From contig NZ_WNKW01000003.1 of the NCBI RefSeq assembly GCF_009720775.1, positions 498,028 through 562,027 of the forward strand: DNA of 64,000 nucleotides, read 5' to 3'. Both the position numbers and the translations under genes were made by a program. Each line of letters starts with the position of its first letter. Positions within the stretch are counted from its first letter, which is position 1. Source of the DNA: Pseudoduganella danionis (GTDB lineage Bacteria; Pseudomonadota; Gammaproteobacteria; Burkholderiales; Burkholderiaceae_D). This document shows, in pieces, positions 20,128 to 28,640 of this stretch. Under the pieces are notes generated by a model that had not been told where the DNA came from, made no database searches, and was given only the letters and a program-made list of their open reading frames with translations.

Positions 20128-22323
20128 ATGGACAAGCGTGTGCCGCTGACAGAGCTGACGGCAGTACGCCCGTCTGTGGTCGGGACCGGCGAAGGGCATC
20201 GGGGCCAGATTGAGCGCCTCGAGGGCAGCGCCGTGGCTGCGGCGCTGCGCACAGGCCTGAGCGCCGACCAGTTGAGCGCCGAACAGACTTATTTCAACGA
20301 TATCTACCTGCTGGCCCCGGTCGGCTATTTCGTACTGGGCTTCGATACCACCATCTTGCAGATGAATGTGGTGGGCGCCGATGTGCTGGGCGTCCCGCGC
20401 AGCAATCCTGCACGGCTGCCGTTCCGCCAGTTTGTGGCTGCGCGATTCCATGATGATTTCGATGCCATGGTGCGCAATGCACTGAATACTAACCAGGCCC
20501 AGCAATGTGGCGTGCAGATCTGCCGCCATCCGGACGAGCAAGGCTTTGCCGCCACCTTGCGCGCGAGCGCCGATGCCAGCTCGCAAGCCATCCGCGTGGT
20601 GCTGGAACTGGCCGAGGGCAAGCTGGCCGCGCTGGAGCGCAGCGAAGAACGTTTCCGCCGTATCGTCCACACGGCCGAAGAAGGCATCTGGGAAATCGAT
20701 GCCAAGGCCCGTACCAGTTTCGTCAATCCGAAAATGGCCAGCATGCTCGGCTATGCCATCGAAGACATGCTGGGCCAGCCGCTGGTGGCCTTCATGGACG
20801 AGGAAGGACGCGGCATACTGGAGCAGAATATCGCGCGGCGCCAGCGCGGCGTGGCCGAGCGCCACGAATTCAAGTTCCTGCGCAAGGATGGCAGCGAGCT
20901 GTGGACTTCGCTGGTCACCAATCCCATCTATGACGCCGACGGCGCTTATCTGGGCGCGCTGGCGCTGGTCACGGATGTCACGGCCGACCGCGCGAATAGC
21001 GAGCTGATCTGGCAGAAAGCCAATTACGACGCGCTCACGGCCCTGCCCAACCGGCATATGTTCCATGATCGCCTGAATTACGAAGTGCGCAAGGCCCAAC
21101 GCGAAGGCTTACAGCTAGCGCTGCTGTTCATCGATCTGGACGATTTCAAGCAGGTCAACGATACGCTCGGTCACGAGCAGGGCGATTGCGTGCTGATCGA
21201 AGCGGCGCGCCGCATCAGCAATTGCGTGCGCACTTCCGACACCGTGGCCCGCCTCGGCGGCGATGAATTCACCGTGATCCTGTCCGGTCTGGAACAGACC
21301 ACCGGCATAGAGCGGATCGCACAGAACATGCTGGGCCAGCTCACCCGGCCCTTCCTGCTGGAGACGGGCGTGCCCAGCATCTCGGCCAGCATAGGCATCG
21401 CGCTGTATCCGAGCGATGGCCACGCACCGGAAGAGCTGCTGCGCAATGCCGATCAGGCCATGTACGCGGCCAAGTCCGGCGGTAGCAACCGCTATAGCTA
21501 TTTCACGGCCGAGCTGCAGCAGGCTGCCCAGCAGCGCCTGCAGACCACGCTGGATTTGCGTGGCGCACTGGTGGCCCAGCAGTTCGAACTGCATTACCAG
21601 CCCATCGTGAATCTGGCCACGGGCAAGATAGAGCGCGCCGAAGCGCTGCTGCGCTGGCGCCATCCGGAGCGGGGCCTGCTCGCGCCGGCCGAGTTCTTAT
21701 CGCAGGCTGAAACGGGCGGCATAATGCTGGAGCTGGGCGACTGGGTGTTCCGCCATGCGGCACGTCAGACGCAGCAATGGCAGCAGGCGTATGGCAGCGA
21801 GTTCCAGATCAGCGTGAACTTTTCCGCGGCCCAGTTGCGTGGCGATCCGGCCCTGTACAGCGGCTGGTGCGACTATGTGCAGCAGCTAAAGCTCAGTCCG
21901 CACAGCATCGTCATCGAAATCAAGGAAAGCGTGCTGGCCGACGGCGTGACGCGCGTGGTGGAGCGCTTGCGCTGCCTGCGTGAAATGGGCTTGCAGGTGG
22001 CGCTGGATAATTTTGGGAATGGCCACGCCTCGCTCTCGCACCTGAAGCAGTTCGGCATCGACCAGCTCAAGCTCGATCGCAGCTTCCTGGCTGACATCGT
22101 CAACGATAGCGGTGAGCTAGCCATGTGTGAAGCACTAGTGGTGATGGCGCACAAGCTGGGCTTGCGCGTGGTAGCGGAAGGGGTGGAGACGGCAGCCCAG
22201 TGTTCGCTGTTACGACTGACAGGTTGCGACTTCGTGCAGGGCTATGTGTATGCGGGCGCGCTGGCGCCGGCCCAGTTCGAGCAGTTGTGCGCAGCCGGCC
22301 TGCCTGAACTCGATCACTTCTAA
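20128..22323 (+). CDS. PAS-GGDEF-EAL bifunctional c-di-GMP protein
   Basis: This 731-residue cytoplasmic protein has a PAS-like region (about 50-170), a PAS domain (about 175-290) with FVNPKMASMLGY, a GGDEF domain and an EAL domain. GGDEF is intact at 377-381, and RTSD five residues upstream fits the product-inhibition I-site. The EAL signature is E505-A-L507, and VNFSAAQL, EIKES, LKLD and AEGVET are retained. The usual DDFGTG loop reads D627-N-F-G-N-G, so the second Asp (metal ligand) is replaced by Asn. The protein is thus predicted to be a diguanylate cyclase whose phosphodiesterase half may be weak. AAAGGA supports the start. Confidence 0.9.
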   Translation: MDKRVPLTELTAVRPSVVGTGEGHRGQIERLEGSAVAAALRTGLSADQLSAEQTYFNDIYLLAPVGYFVLGFDTTILQMNVVGADVLGVPRSNPARLPFRQFVAARFHDDFDAMVRNALNTNQAQQCGVQICRHPDEQGFAATLRASADASSQAIRVVLELAEGKLAALERSEERFRRIVHTAEEGIWEIDAKARTSFVNPKMASMLGYAIEDMLGQPLVAFMDEEGRGILEQNIARRQRGVAERHEFKFLRKDGSELWTSLVTNPIYDADGAYLGALALVTDVTADRANSELIWQKANYDALTALPNRHMFHDRLNYEVRKAQREGLQLALLFIDLDDFKQVNDTLGHEQGDCVLIEAARRISNCVRTSDTVARLGGDEFTVILSGLEQTTGIERIAQNMLGQLTRPFLLETGVPSISASIGIALYPSDGHAPEELLRNADQAMYAAKSGGSNRYSYFTAELQQAAQQRLQTTLDLRGALVAQQFELHYQPIVNLATGKIERAEALLRWRHPERGLLAPAEFLSQAETGGIMLELGDWVFRHAARQTQQWQQAYGSEFQISVNFSAAQLRGDPALYSGWCDYVQQLKLSPHSIVIEIKESVLADGVTRVVERLRCLREMGLQVALDNFGNGHASLSHLKQFGIDQLKLDRSFLADIVNDSGELAMCEALVVMAHKLGLRVVAEGVETAAQCSLLRLTGCDFVQGYVYAGALAPAQFEQLCAAGLPELDHF

Positions 22324-22332
22324 AAAAACTGC

Positions 22333-22407
22333 GGGGTCAGGTCGGGCATTGGCGCAGAGCTCGCCAAAGAATTAAGCGAACTCTGCGCCAACGCCCGACC
22401 TGACCCC
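22333..22407. repeat. Long palindromic repeat, copy 1 (convergent gene ends)
   Basis: This 75-bp palindrome has two 32-nt arms (22333-22364 and 22376-22407) that pair with two mismatches around an 11-nt centre. The outer arm begins GGGGTCAGGTCGGGC. A second copy sits at 36204-36283 with the same outer arm sequence. Both lie exactly between two convergent genes. It may act as a bidirectional terminator or 3' stabiliser of both mRNAs. It resembles REP/BIME elements mobilised by RAYT transposases, though no such transposase is in the window. Confidence 0.85.
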
Positions 22408-22413
22408 GGGGTA

Positions 22414-24090
22414 TTACATGTTTGGATAGTTAGGGCCGCCGCCACCTTCCGGCGTGATCCAGACGATGTTCTGGGTCGGGTCCTTGATATCGCAAGTCTT
22501 GCAGTGTACGCAGTTCTGCGCATTGATCTGCAGACGGTCTGTGCCTTCATCCGTCTTGACGAATTCGTACACGCCGGCCGGGCAGTAACGGCTTTCCGGA
22601 CCTGCATACTTGGCCAGATTGACGTCTACCGGCACGCTGGCGTTCTTCAGCGTCAGGTGGATAGGCTGGTCTTCCGCGTGGTTGGTGTTGGAGATGAACA
22701 CCGACGACAAACGGTCGAAGGTCAGCTTGCCATCCGGTTTAGGATAGTTGATCGGGCTGAACTGCGAGGCCGGCTTCAGGCACTCGTGGTCGGCGTAGCT
22801 GTGGTGCAGCGTCCACGGGGCTTTGCCTTTGAGGATCTTCTGATCGATCCAGGTCATGACGGAACCCAGATACAGGCCTTTGCTCAGCCATGGCTTGACG
22901 TTACGGGCCACGTGCAGTTCTTCGTGCAGCCAGGATTGTTCGAAGGCCGTGCTGAAGCTGCTCAGCTCGTCACCCTGACGTTCGGCGACCAGCGCTTCGT
23001 AGACGGCTTCGGCCGCCAGCGTGCCCGACTTGATGGCCGCATGGCTACCCTTGATGCGGCTCATGTTGAGGAAGCCCGCATCGCAACCGATCAGTGCACC
23101 ACCGGGGAAGACCAGCTTGGGCAGCGATTGCAGGCCGCCGGCCGCGATCGCGCGCGCACCGTAGGAGATCCGCTTGGCGCCTTCGAAGAAAGGCTTGATG
23201 GCCGGGTGGGTTTTGTAGCGCTGGAATTCTTCGTATGGCGACAGATACGGGTTTTCGTAGTTCAGGCCGACCACGTAGCCGACCACCACCTGGTTGTTTT
23301 CCAGATGGTAGAGGAAGGAGCCGCCATAGGTTTTGCTGTCGAGCGGCCAGCCGGTGGTGTGCACGACCAGACCGGGCTGATGCTTGGCCGGATCGATTTC
23401 CCACAGTTCCTTGATGCCGATGCCGTAGGACTGGGGATCTTTACCCTGATCCAGCTGGAATTTGGCGATCAGCTGCTTGCCCAGATGGCCGCGTGCGCCT
23501 TCGGCGAACAGCGTGTATTTGCCGTGCAGTTCCATGCCGAGCTGGAAGTCAGGGCCGGCTTCGCCGTCGCGCTTGACGCCCATATTGCCGGTGGCCACAC
23601 CTTTGACGGAGCCATCGTCGTTGTACAGGACTTCGGCTGCAGCGAAGCCGGGGAAGATTTCCACGCCCAGCGCTTCGGCCTGCTGGCCCAGCCAGCGCAC
23701 CACGTTACCGAGCGAGATCACATAGTTGCCATGGTTCTCGAAGCAGGCTGGCAGCAGCGCATTCGGCGTCTTGTGGGCGCCCGTTTCGGTCAGGAACAGC
23801 ACGCGGTCTTCCGTCACCGGGGTATTCAGCGGCGCGCCTTTTTCTTTCCAATCAGGAATCAGTTCGGTCAGCGCTTTCGGGTCCATCACGGCGCCGGACA
23901 GGGTGTGGGCGCCCAGTTCGCCGCCTTTTTCCAGCACGACGACGGACACTTCGCGCTGTTGCGCGGCGGCCAGCTGTTTAATCTTGATTGCTGCCGACAA
24001 GCCTGCAGGGCCGCCACCTACGATGACGACGTCATACTCCATCGCATCGCGTGGGCCATACTGTTCAAGGAGGGTTTGAGGCTGTGTCAT
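22414..24090 (-). CDS. Electron transfer flavoprotein-ubiquinone oxidoreductase
   Basis: This 558-residue membrane-associated enzyme passes electrons from reduced ETF to ubiquinone. The N-terminal FAD motif is VVIVGGGPAGLSAAIKIKQ, and LEKGGELGAHTLSGAVMDP and FAEGARGHLGKQL follow. The C-terminal [4Fe-4S] ligands are the Cys in RYCPAGVYEF and three in NCVHCKTCDIKDP, and the protein ends with the family tail GGGGPNYPNM. ATG 24090 precedes the FAD site by 20 residues; ATG 24042 is a possible internal start. The gene is convergent with the PAS-GGDEF-EAL gene. It serves beta-oxidation and amino-acid oxidation. Confidence 0.96.
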   Translation of the reverse strand: MTQPQTLLEQYGPRDAMEYDVVIVGGGPAGLSAAIKIKQLAAAQQREVSVVVLEKGGELGAHTLSGAVMDPKALTELIPDWKEKGAPLNTPVTEDRVLFLTETGAHKTPNALLPACFENHGNYVISLGNVVRWLGQQAEALGVEIFPGFAAAEVLYNDDGSVKGVATGNMGVKRDGEAGPDFQLGMELHGKYTLFAEGARGHLGKQLIAKFQLDQGKDPQSYGIGIKELWEIDPAKHQPGLVVHTTGWPLDSKTYGGSFLYHLENNQVVVGYVVGLNYENPYLSPYEEFQRYKTHPAIKPFFEGAKRISYGARAIAAGGLQSLPKLVFPGGALIGCDAGFLNMSRIKGSHAAIKSGTLAAEAVYEALVAERQGDELSSFSTAFEQSWLHEELHVARNVKPWLSKGLYLGSVMTWIDQKILKGKAPWTLHHSYADHECLKPASQFSPINYPKPDGKLTFDRLSSVFISNTNHAEDQPIHLTLKNASVPVDVNLAKYAGPESRYCPAGVYEFVKTDEGTDRLQINAQNCVHCKTCDIKDPTQNIVWITPEGGGGPNYPNM

Positions 24091-24306
24091 AGTCTCTTCT
24101 TATAGTGGTGAATGAAAGGATCAAAAAAATTTTAGCACGAGTGTGCTTCTTTTTCGTCCGAAATGCAATTGTGGCGCCATTTTGAGGGACATTATTAGAC
24201 ACCGCAATCTAATACTGGCGATTTATGTAATGATTATGGATAGACATTCCCGCTTAGACCCCTTAGGCTGGCGTTTGTTACCATCAAAATTATTTAGGAG
24301 TAGCTC

Positions 24307-25083
24307 GTGGGCATAGAAGTCAACTTTGAGGGAAAAATTGCGCTGATTACGGGCGCCTCCAGCGGTCTGGGAGCCCGGTTTGCCAAAGTGCTGGCTCAGG
24401 CTGGAGCGCAGGTGGTGCTGGCGTCGCGCCGCATCGACCGGCTGAAGGAATTGCGCGCTGAAATCGAAGCGGACGGCGGTGCGGCCCACGTGGTCAGTCT
24501 GGACGTGACGGACTATGCCAGCATCAAATCGGCCATCGCCCATGCGGAAACGGAAGCCGGCCCGATCGATATTCTGGTGAATAATTCGGGCGTATCAACT
24601 ACGCAACGTCTGGTCGATGTGACGCCGGACGATTATGCCTTCGTGATGGATACCAATCTGCGCGGCGGCTTCTTCGTGGCGCAGGAAACGGCCAAACGCA
24701 TGATTGCGCGCGCCAAGGGTGATCCGAGCAAGAAACATCGCATTATCAACATCGCTTCCGTGGCCGGGCTGCGCGTGTTGCCGCAGATCGGCGTGTACTG
24801 CATGAGCAAGGCCGGCGTGGTGCAGATGACCAAGGCCATGGCAGTCGAGTGGGGCAAGTACGGCATCAATACCAATGCCATCTGCCCCGGCTATATCTCG
24901 ACCGAGATCAATGAAGACTATTTCGCCAGCGAACAGGGGCGCAAGCTGATCGATATGCTGCCGCGCAAGCGTCCGGGCAAGCCGGAAGACCTCGACGGTC
25001 TGCTGTTGCTGCTGGCCGGTGAAGACTCCAACTTCATCAATGGCGCCATCATTTCCGCCGACGACGGCATGACGGCAGCCTGA
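24307..25083 (+). CDS. Short-chain dehydrogenase/reductase (SDR)
   Basis: This 258-residue classical SDR uses NAD(P). The cofactor motif is TGASSGLGARF (TGxxxGxG), LVNNSGVS is the NNxG motif, the catalytic Ser is in NIASVAG and the Tyr-x-x-x-Lys pair is Y-C-M-S-K. The C-terminal ICPGYISTE segment is the usual PGxxxT loop. GTG 24307 is the start because AGGAG lies six bases upstream; no ATG fits as well. It is convergent with the PAS-LuxR gene (18 bp apart) and divergent from ETF-QO. The substrate is unknown; acyl-CoA or sugar alcohol substrates both occur in this group. Confidence 0.88.
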   Translation: MGIEVNFEGKIALITGASSGLGARFAKVLAQAGAQVVLASRRIDRLKELRAEIEADGGAAHVVSLDVTDYASIKSAIAHAETEAGPIDILVNNSGVSTTQRLVDVTPDDYAFVMDTNLRGGFFVAQETAKRMIARAKGDPSKKHRIINIASVAGLRVLPQIGVYCMSKAGVVQMTKAMAVEWGKYGINTNAICPGYISTEINEDYFASEQGRKLIDMLPRKRPGKPEDLDGLLLLLAGEDSNFINGAIISADDGMTAA

Positions 25084-25101
25084 CAGGGCAGTCCTGGAGT
25101 C

Positions 25102-25665
25102 CTACAGCTGCTGCAACCCGACCAGCTTGTGCACGAGTTCGGACGAGGTGGCAGCAGCAAATTTGCGCATCAGCTTGGCGCGATGCATTTCCACCGTGCG
25201 CGGGCTCAGGTCGATCTGCCGGCCTATCGCCTTGCTGGTCTTGCCTTCCACCAGCAGGGCGGCGATTTCCCGTTCGCGCGGCGTCAGTTCCGCCGTCACG
25301 GGGCGCTTCTCGCTCACATCCTCGAACGTCCAGATGCCCGGGCCCAGCGGTTCGGTCGCACGCATGGCATGGCCCGTCACATGGCACCAGAACAGTTCAC
25401 CGCTGGCACGGCGCATGATGCGCTCGTCCGAGTAGCGGCCCTTGGCATTCATGATGGGAATAATGCGGTCACCCGTGCGCAAGAATTCGTCCATGGTGGG
25501 GTATAACTGCTGGAACGACATGCCGTTCATGGCGCTACGCGTGTAGCCGAACATCTGGGCCAGCGCATCGTTGCTGGCCTGTATGGTGCGGTGGTCCGAA
25601 ATGCACATGCCGACGGGGGCATGCAGAAAAATGGATTCGTAATCGATGGCAGGGGCAGCAGTCAT
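25102..25665 (-). CDS. PAS domain LuxR-type transcriptional regulator
   Basis: This 187-residue regulator has an N-terminal PAS domain (about 5-115; FLHAPVGMCISDH, MFGYTRSAMNG) and a C-terminal LuxR helix-turn-helix (LTPREREIAALLVEGKTSKA, then LSPRTVEMHRAKLMRKF). It has no receiver domain, so it would sense its signal directly. ATG 25665 is chosen; a TTG at 25671 adds two residues but neither has a clear ribosome site. It is divergent from scoAB, so it may control that operon, as PAS-LuxR regulators often control their neighbours; this is inference. Confidence 0.85.
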   Translation of the reverse strand: MTAAPAIDYESIFLHAPVGMCISDHRTIQASNDALAQMFGYTRSAMNGMSFQQLYPTMDEFLRTGDRIIPIMNAKGRYSDERIMRRASGELFWCHVTGHAMRATEPLGPGIWTFEDVSEKRPVTAELTPREREIAALLVEGKTSKAIGRQIDLSPRTVEMHRAKLMRKFAAATSSELVHKLVGLQQL

Positions 25666-25797
25666 GGGCAATGTGACAGGTATTTCTACGGTATTGTACT
25701 TTTGATGTGCCTATTCTATGCTGACACGCTACGCTGCCGATTCATTTTTCACAAGTTGGGCGCTGAAATTTGCAACATTCCATAAAAAGGGAGACCC

Positions 25798-26496
25798 ATG
25801 AATAAAGTATATCCGGACGCCGCCTCCGCTCTGGCTGGTGTGGTACAGGACAACCAGACCATCGCCGTGGGCGGGTTTGGTCTGTGCGGTATTCCTGAAG
25901 CGCTGATCGCTGCTTTGCGCGATTCGGGCGTAAAAGGCCTGACGGCGATTTCGAATAATGCCGGCGTGGACGGCTTCGGTCTGGGCCAGTTGCTGGAAAC
26001 CCGCCAGATCAAGAAGATGATTGCTTCCTACGTGGGCGAGAACAAGGAATTCGCGCGCCAGTATCTGGCCGGTGAACTGGAACTGGAATTCACCCCGCAA
26101 GGCACGCTGGCTGAGAAGCTGCGCGCCGGCGGCGCCGGCATTCCGGCTTTCTTCACCAAGACGGGCGTGGGCACCATCGTGGCCGAAGGCAAGGAAATCC
26201 GTGAATTTGATGGTGAACAATACGTGATGGAACGTTCGCTGGTGGCCGATGTGTCGCTGGTGAAAGCATGGAAGGCCGACAAGGCCGGCAATCTGGTGTT
26301 CCGCAAAACGGCGCGCAACTTCAACCCGAATGCTGCCATGGCCGGCAAGATCACTATCGTCGAAGTCGAACAGTTGGTGGAAGTGGGCGAGATCGATCCC
26401 GATGCCGTGCACCTGCCCAGCATCTTCGTGCACCGCATCGTCGTCAACGCGACGCCGGAAAAACGTATCGAGCAGCGCACCGTGCGCGCCAACTAA
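25798..26496 (+). CDS. scoA: 3-oxoacid CoA-transferase subunit A
   Basis: This 232-residue subunit pairs with the next gene to move CoA from succinyl-CoA to acetoacetate. [34 protein letters not shown] and the [13 protein letters not shown] substrate segment are typical of subunit A of SCOT/ScoA enzymes. A strong AAAAAGGGAG site precedes ATG 25798. It is 17 bp from scoB. With bdhA nearby it fits conversion of 3-hydroxybutyrate-derived acetoacetate. An acetate-type (AtoD) transferase is a less likely alternative. Confidence 0.93.
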   Translation: MNKVYPDAASALAGVVQDNQTIAVGGFGLCGIPEALIAALRDSGVKGLTAISNNAGVDGFGLGQLLETRQIKKMIASYVGENKEFARQYLAGELELEFTPQGTLAEKLRAGGAGIPAFFTKTGVGTIVAEGKEIREFDGEQYVMERSLVADVSLVKAWKADKAGNLVFRKTARNFNPNAAMAGKITIVEVEQLVEVGEIDPDAVHLPSIFVHRIVVNATPEKRIEQRTVRAN

Positions 26497-26513
26497 GAAT
26501 AACGGAGATAACT

Positions 26514-27164
26514 ATGGCTTGGACTCGTGATGAAATGGCCGCGCGTGCGGCGAAGGAACTGCAGGACGGTTTCTATGTGAACCTCGGCATCGGCCTGCCT
26601 ACGCTGGTGGCCAACTATGTGCCGGCCGGGATGGAAGTATTCCTGCAGTCGGAAAACGGCTTGCTCGGTATCGGCCCGTTCCCGACCGATGATGCAGTCG
26701 ATGCGGACCTGATCAACGCCGGCAAGCAGACCGTGACGGCGCTGCCCGGTGCGGCCTACTTCAGCTCGGCCGATTCCTTCGGCATGATCCGTGGCGGCAA
26801 GATCAATCTGGCCATTCTGGGCGCCATGCAGGTGTCGGAAAAAGGCGATCTGGCCAACTGGATGATCCCGGGCAAAATGGTCAAAGGCATGGGCGGCGCC
26901 ATGGATCTGGTGGCCGGCGTGAAACGCGTGGTGGTGCTGATGGAACACGTGGCCACGGCCAAGGATGGCTCCACTTCGCACAAGCTGCTCAAGCAGTGCG
27001 ATCTGCCGCTGACGGGTGTGGGCGTTGTTGATCTGATCGTGACGGATCTGGGTGTGCTGGAAGTGACGCCGGCCGGCCTGAAAGTGCTCGAACTGGCACC
27101 GGGTGTGAACAAGGAACAGATACAGGCTGCCACGGGCGTGCCGCTCGATCTGTCGGCCGTGTAA
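26514..27164 (+). CDS. scoB: 3-oxoacid CoA-transferase subunit B
   Basis: This 216-residue subunit contains the active-site Glu in [12 protein letters not shown], to which CoA is bound as a thioester. [16 protein letters not shown] and the [15 protein letters not shown] segment ([16 protein letters not shown]) are family features. ATG 26514 is preceded by ACGGAGATAACT; the open frame extends upstream only through scoA in another frame. The operon scoA-scoB ends at a perfect palindromic terminator 18 bp downstream. Together they form the ketone-body/PHB degradation step. Confidence 0.94.
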   Translation: MAWTRDEMAARAAKELQDGFYVNLGIGLPTLVANYVPAGMEVFLQSENGLLGIGPFPTDDAVDADLINAGKQTVTALPGAAYFSSADSFGMIRGGKINLAILGAMQVSEKGDLANWMIPGKMVKGMGGAMDLVAGVKRVVVLMEHVATAKDGSTSHKLLKQCDLPLTGVGVVDLIVTDLGVLEVTPAGLKVLELAPGVNKEQIQAATGVPLDLSAV

Positions 27165-27181
27165 GCCTACGCTGCAGATGC

Positions 27182-27211
27182 AAAAAGAGCACGCCGCGGC
27201 GTGCTCTTTTT
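27182..27211. terminator. Bidirectional intrinsic terminator between scoB and dctA
   Basis: This 30-bp perfect palindrome has arms AAAAAGAGCACGCCG and its complement CGGCGTGCTCTTTTT. The A-tract on the left becomes a T-tract on the minus strand and the T-tract on the right serves the plus strand, so it can end transcription of both convergent genes. Confidence 0.93.
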
Positions 27212-27228
27212 TATTGTGCCTGCCGTGC

Positions 27229-28542
27229 TTAGTGGGCGCGGTGCAGCGGCATCAGATCAGGATCGGTCACGGTCGAGCCGGGATTGTTGAGCTCTTTGTG
27301 CAGCGTGTCGTGATCCAGTTCGCGTTCCCAGTTCGACACCACCACCGTGGCCACACCGTTGCCGATGAAGTTGGTCAGGGCGCGGCATTCGCTCATGAAG
27401 CGGTCGATGCCGAGGATCAGGGCCATGCCGGCCACAGGGATGGTCGGTACCACGGCCAGCGTCGCGGCCAGCGTGATGAAGCCTGCACCCGTGATGCCGG
27501 AAGCGCCTTTCGAAGTCAGCATGGCAACGCCGAGGATGGTCAGTTCCTGCGTCAGCGTCAGATCGGTGTTGGTAGCCTGAGCCACGAACAGGGCAGCCAT
27601 GGTCATATAGATGTTGGTGCCGTCCAGATTGAACGAGTAACCGGTAGGGACTACCAGACCCACGACGGATTTGGAGCAGCCCAGACGTTCCAGCTTGGTA
27701 ATCAGCGAAGGCAGCGCACTTTCCGACGAGCTGGTGCCCAGCACGATCAACAGTTCTTCACGGATATAGCGCAGGAATTTGAAGATCGAGAAGCCGGTGA
27801 AGTGGGCAATCGCGCCCAGCACGATGAAGACGAACAGGCCGCAGGTCAGGTAGAAGCAGCCCATCAGTGCTGCCAGCGGTTTCAGCGAAGCGATGCCGTA
27901 TTTACCGATGGTGAATGCCATGGCGCCGAAAGCACCGATAGGCGCAGCCTTCATCACCATGCCGACCATGCCAAAGATGGCCGAGGCCAGTTCATCGATC
28001 AGCTTGGCCACTGGTTTGCCGCGCTCGCCCAGCAGCGACAGCGAGAAGCCGAACAGGATGGCGATCAGCAGCACTTGCAGGATATCGCCTTTAGCGAAAG
28101 CATCGACGATGGTGTTCGGGATGATGTTCATCACGAAGTCGATGGTCGATTGCTGTTTGGCTTTTTCCGTGAACTGGGCAATCGACTTGGTGTCGAGCGT
28201 AGCCGGATCGGCGTTGAAGCCGGCGCCCGGGCGCATCAGATTGGCCACGAACAAGCCGATGACGAGAGCGAAGGTGGAGACTACTTCGAAATACAGCAGG
28301 GCTTTGCCGCCCACGCGGCCGATTTTCTTCACGTCCTGCATGCCGGCGATGCCGGATACCACCGTGCAGAAAATCACGGGTGCGATGACCATCTTGATGA
28401 GCTTGATGAAGCCATCGCCGAGAGGTTTCATGGCGACCGCGTCGCTCGGGTAGTACATACCCAGCAGCACACCGACGGCAATCGCGAACAGCACCTGTAC
28501 GTACAGGATTTTATAGAATGGTTTTTTCACGGATGTCTCCAC
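27229..28542 (-). CDS. dctA: C4-dicarboxylate/H+ (Na+) symporter DctA
   Basis: This 437-residue inner-membrane transporter of the DAACS family imports succinate, fumarate and malate. Many hydrophobic helices alternate with the family signature [17 protein letters not shown], followed by [17 protein letters not shown] and [23 protein letters not shown] precedes ATG 28542. It shares the bidirectional terminator with scoB. No DctBD or other dedicated regulator gene lies next to it. The length matches E. coli DctA (428). Confidence 0.95.
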   Translation of the reverse strand: METSVKKPFYKILYVQVLFAIAVGVLLGMYYPSDAVAMKPLGDGFIKLIKMVIAPVIFCTVVSGIAGMQDVKKIGRVGGKALLYFEVVSTFALVIGLFVANLMRPGAGFNADPATLDTKSIAQFTEKAKQQSTIDFVMNIIPNTIVDAFAKGDILQVLLIAILFGFSLSLLGERGKPVAKLIDELASAIFGMVGMVMKAAPIGAFGAMAFTIGKYGIASLKPLAALMGCFYLTCGLFVFIVLGAIAHFTGFSIFKFLRYIREELLIVLGTSSSESALPSLITKLERLGCSKSVVGLVVPTGYSFNLDGTNIYMTMAALFVAQATNTDLTLTQELTILGVAMLTSKGASGITGAGFITLAATLAVVPTIPVAGMALILGIDRFMSECRALTNFIGNGVATVVVSNWERELDHDTLHKELNNPGSTVTDPDLMPLHRAH

Positions 28543-28640
28543 GCTTCAGAATTAAGCGTTCATCATCCGTGAAAATAACTGTCATCACTATTGTGGAAAT
28601 CCTCACAGGTATTGGTGAAAACCCGTATTGCCCGTGTGGC

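Noticed and set aside
22504..24105. 533-residue plus-strand frame opposite ETF-QO
   Set aside because: ETF-QO is certain by motifs and Fe-S ligands; the opposite frame has no domain.
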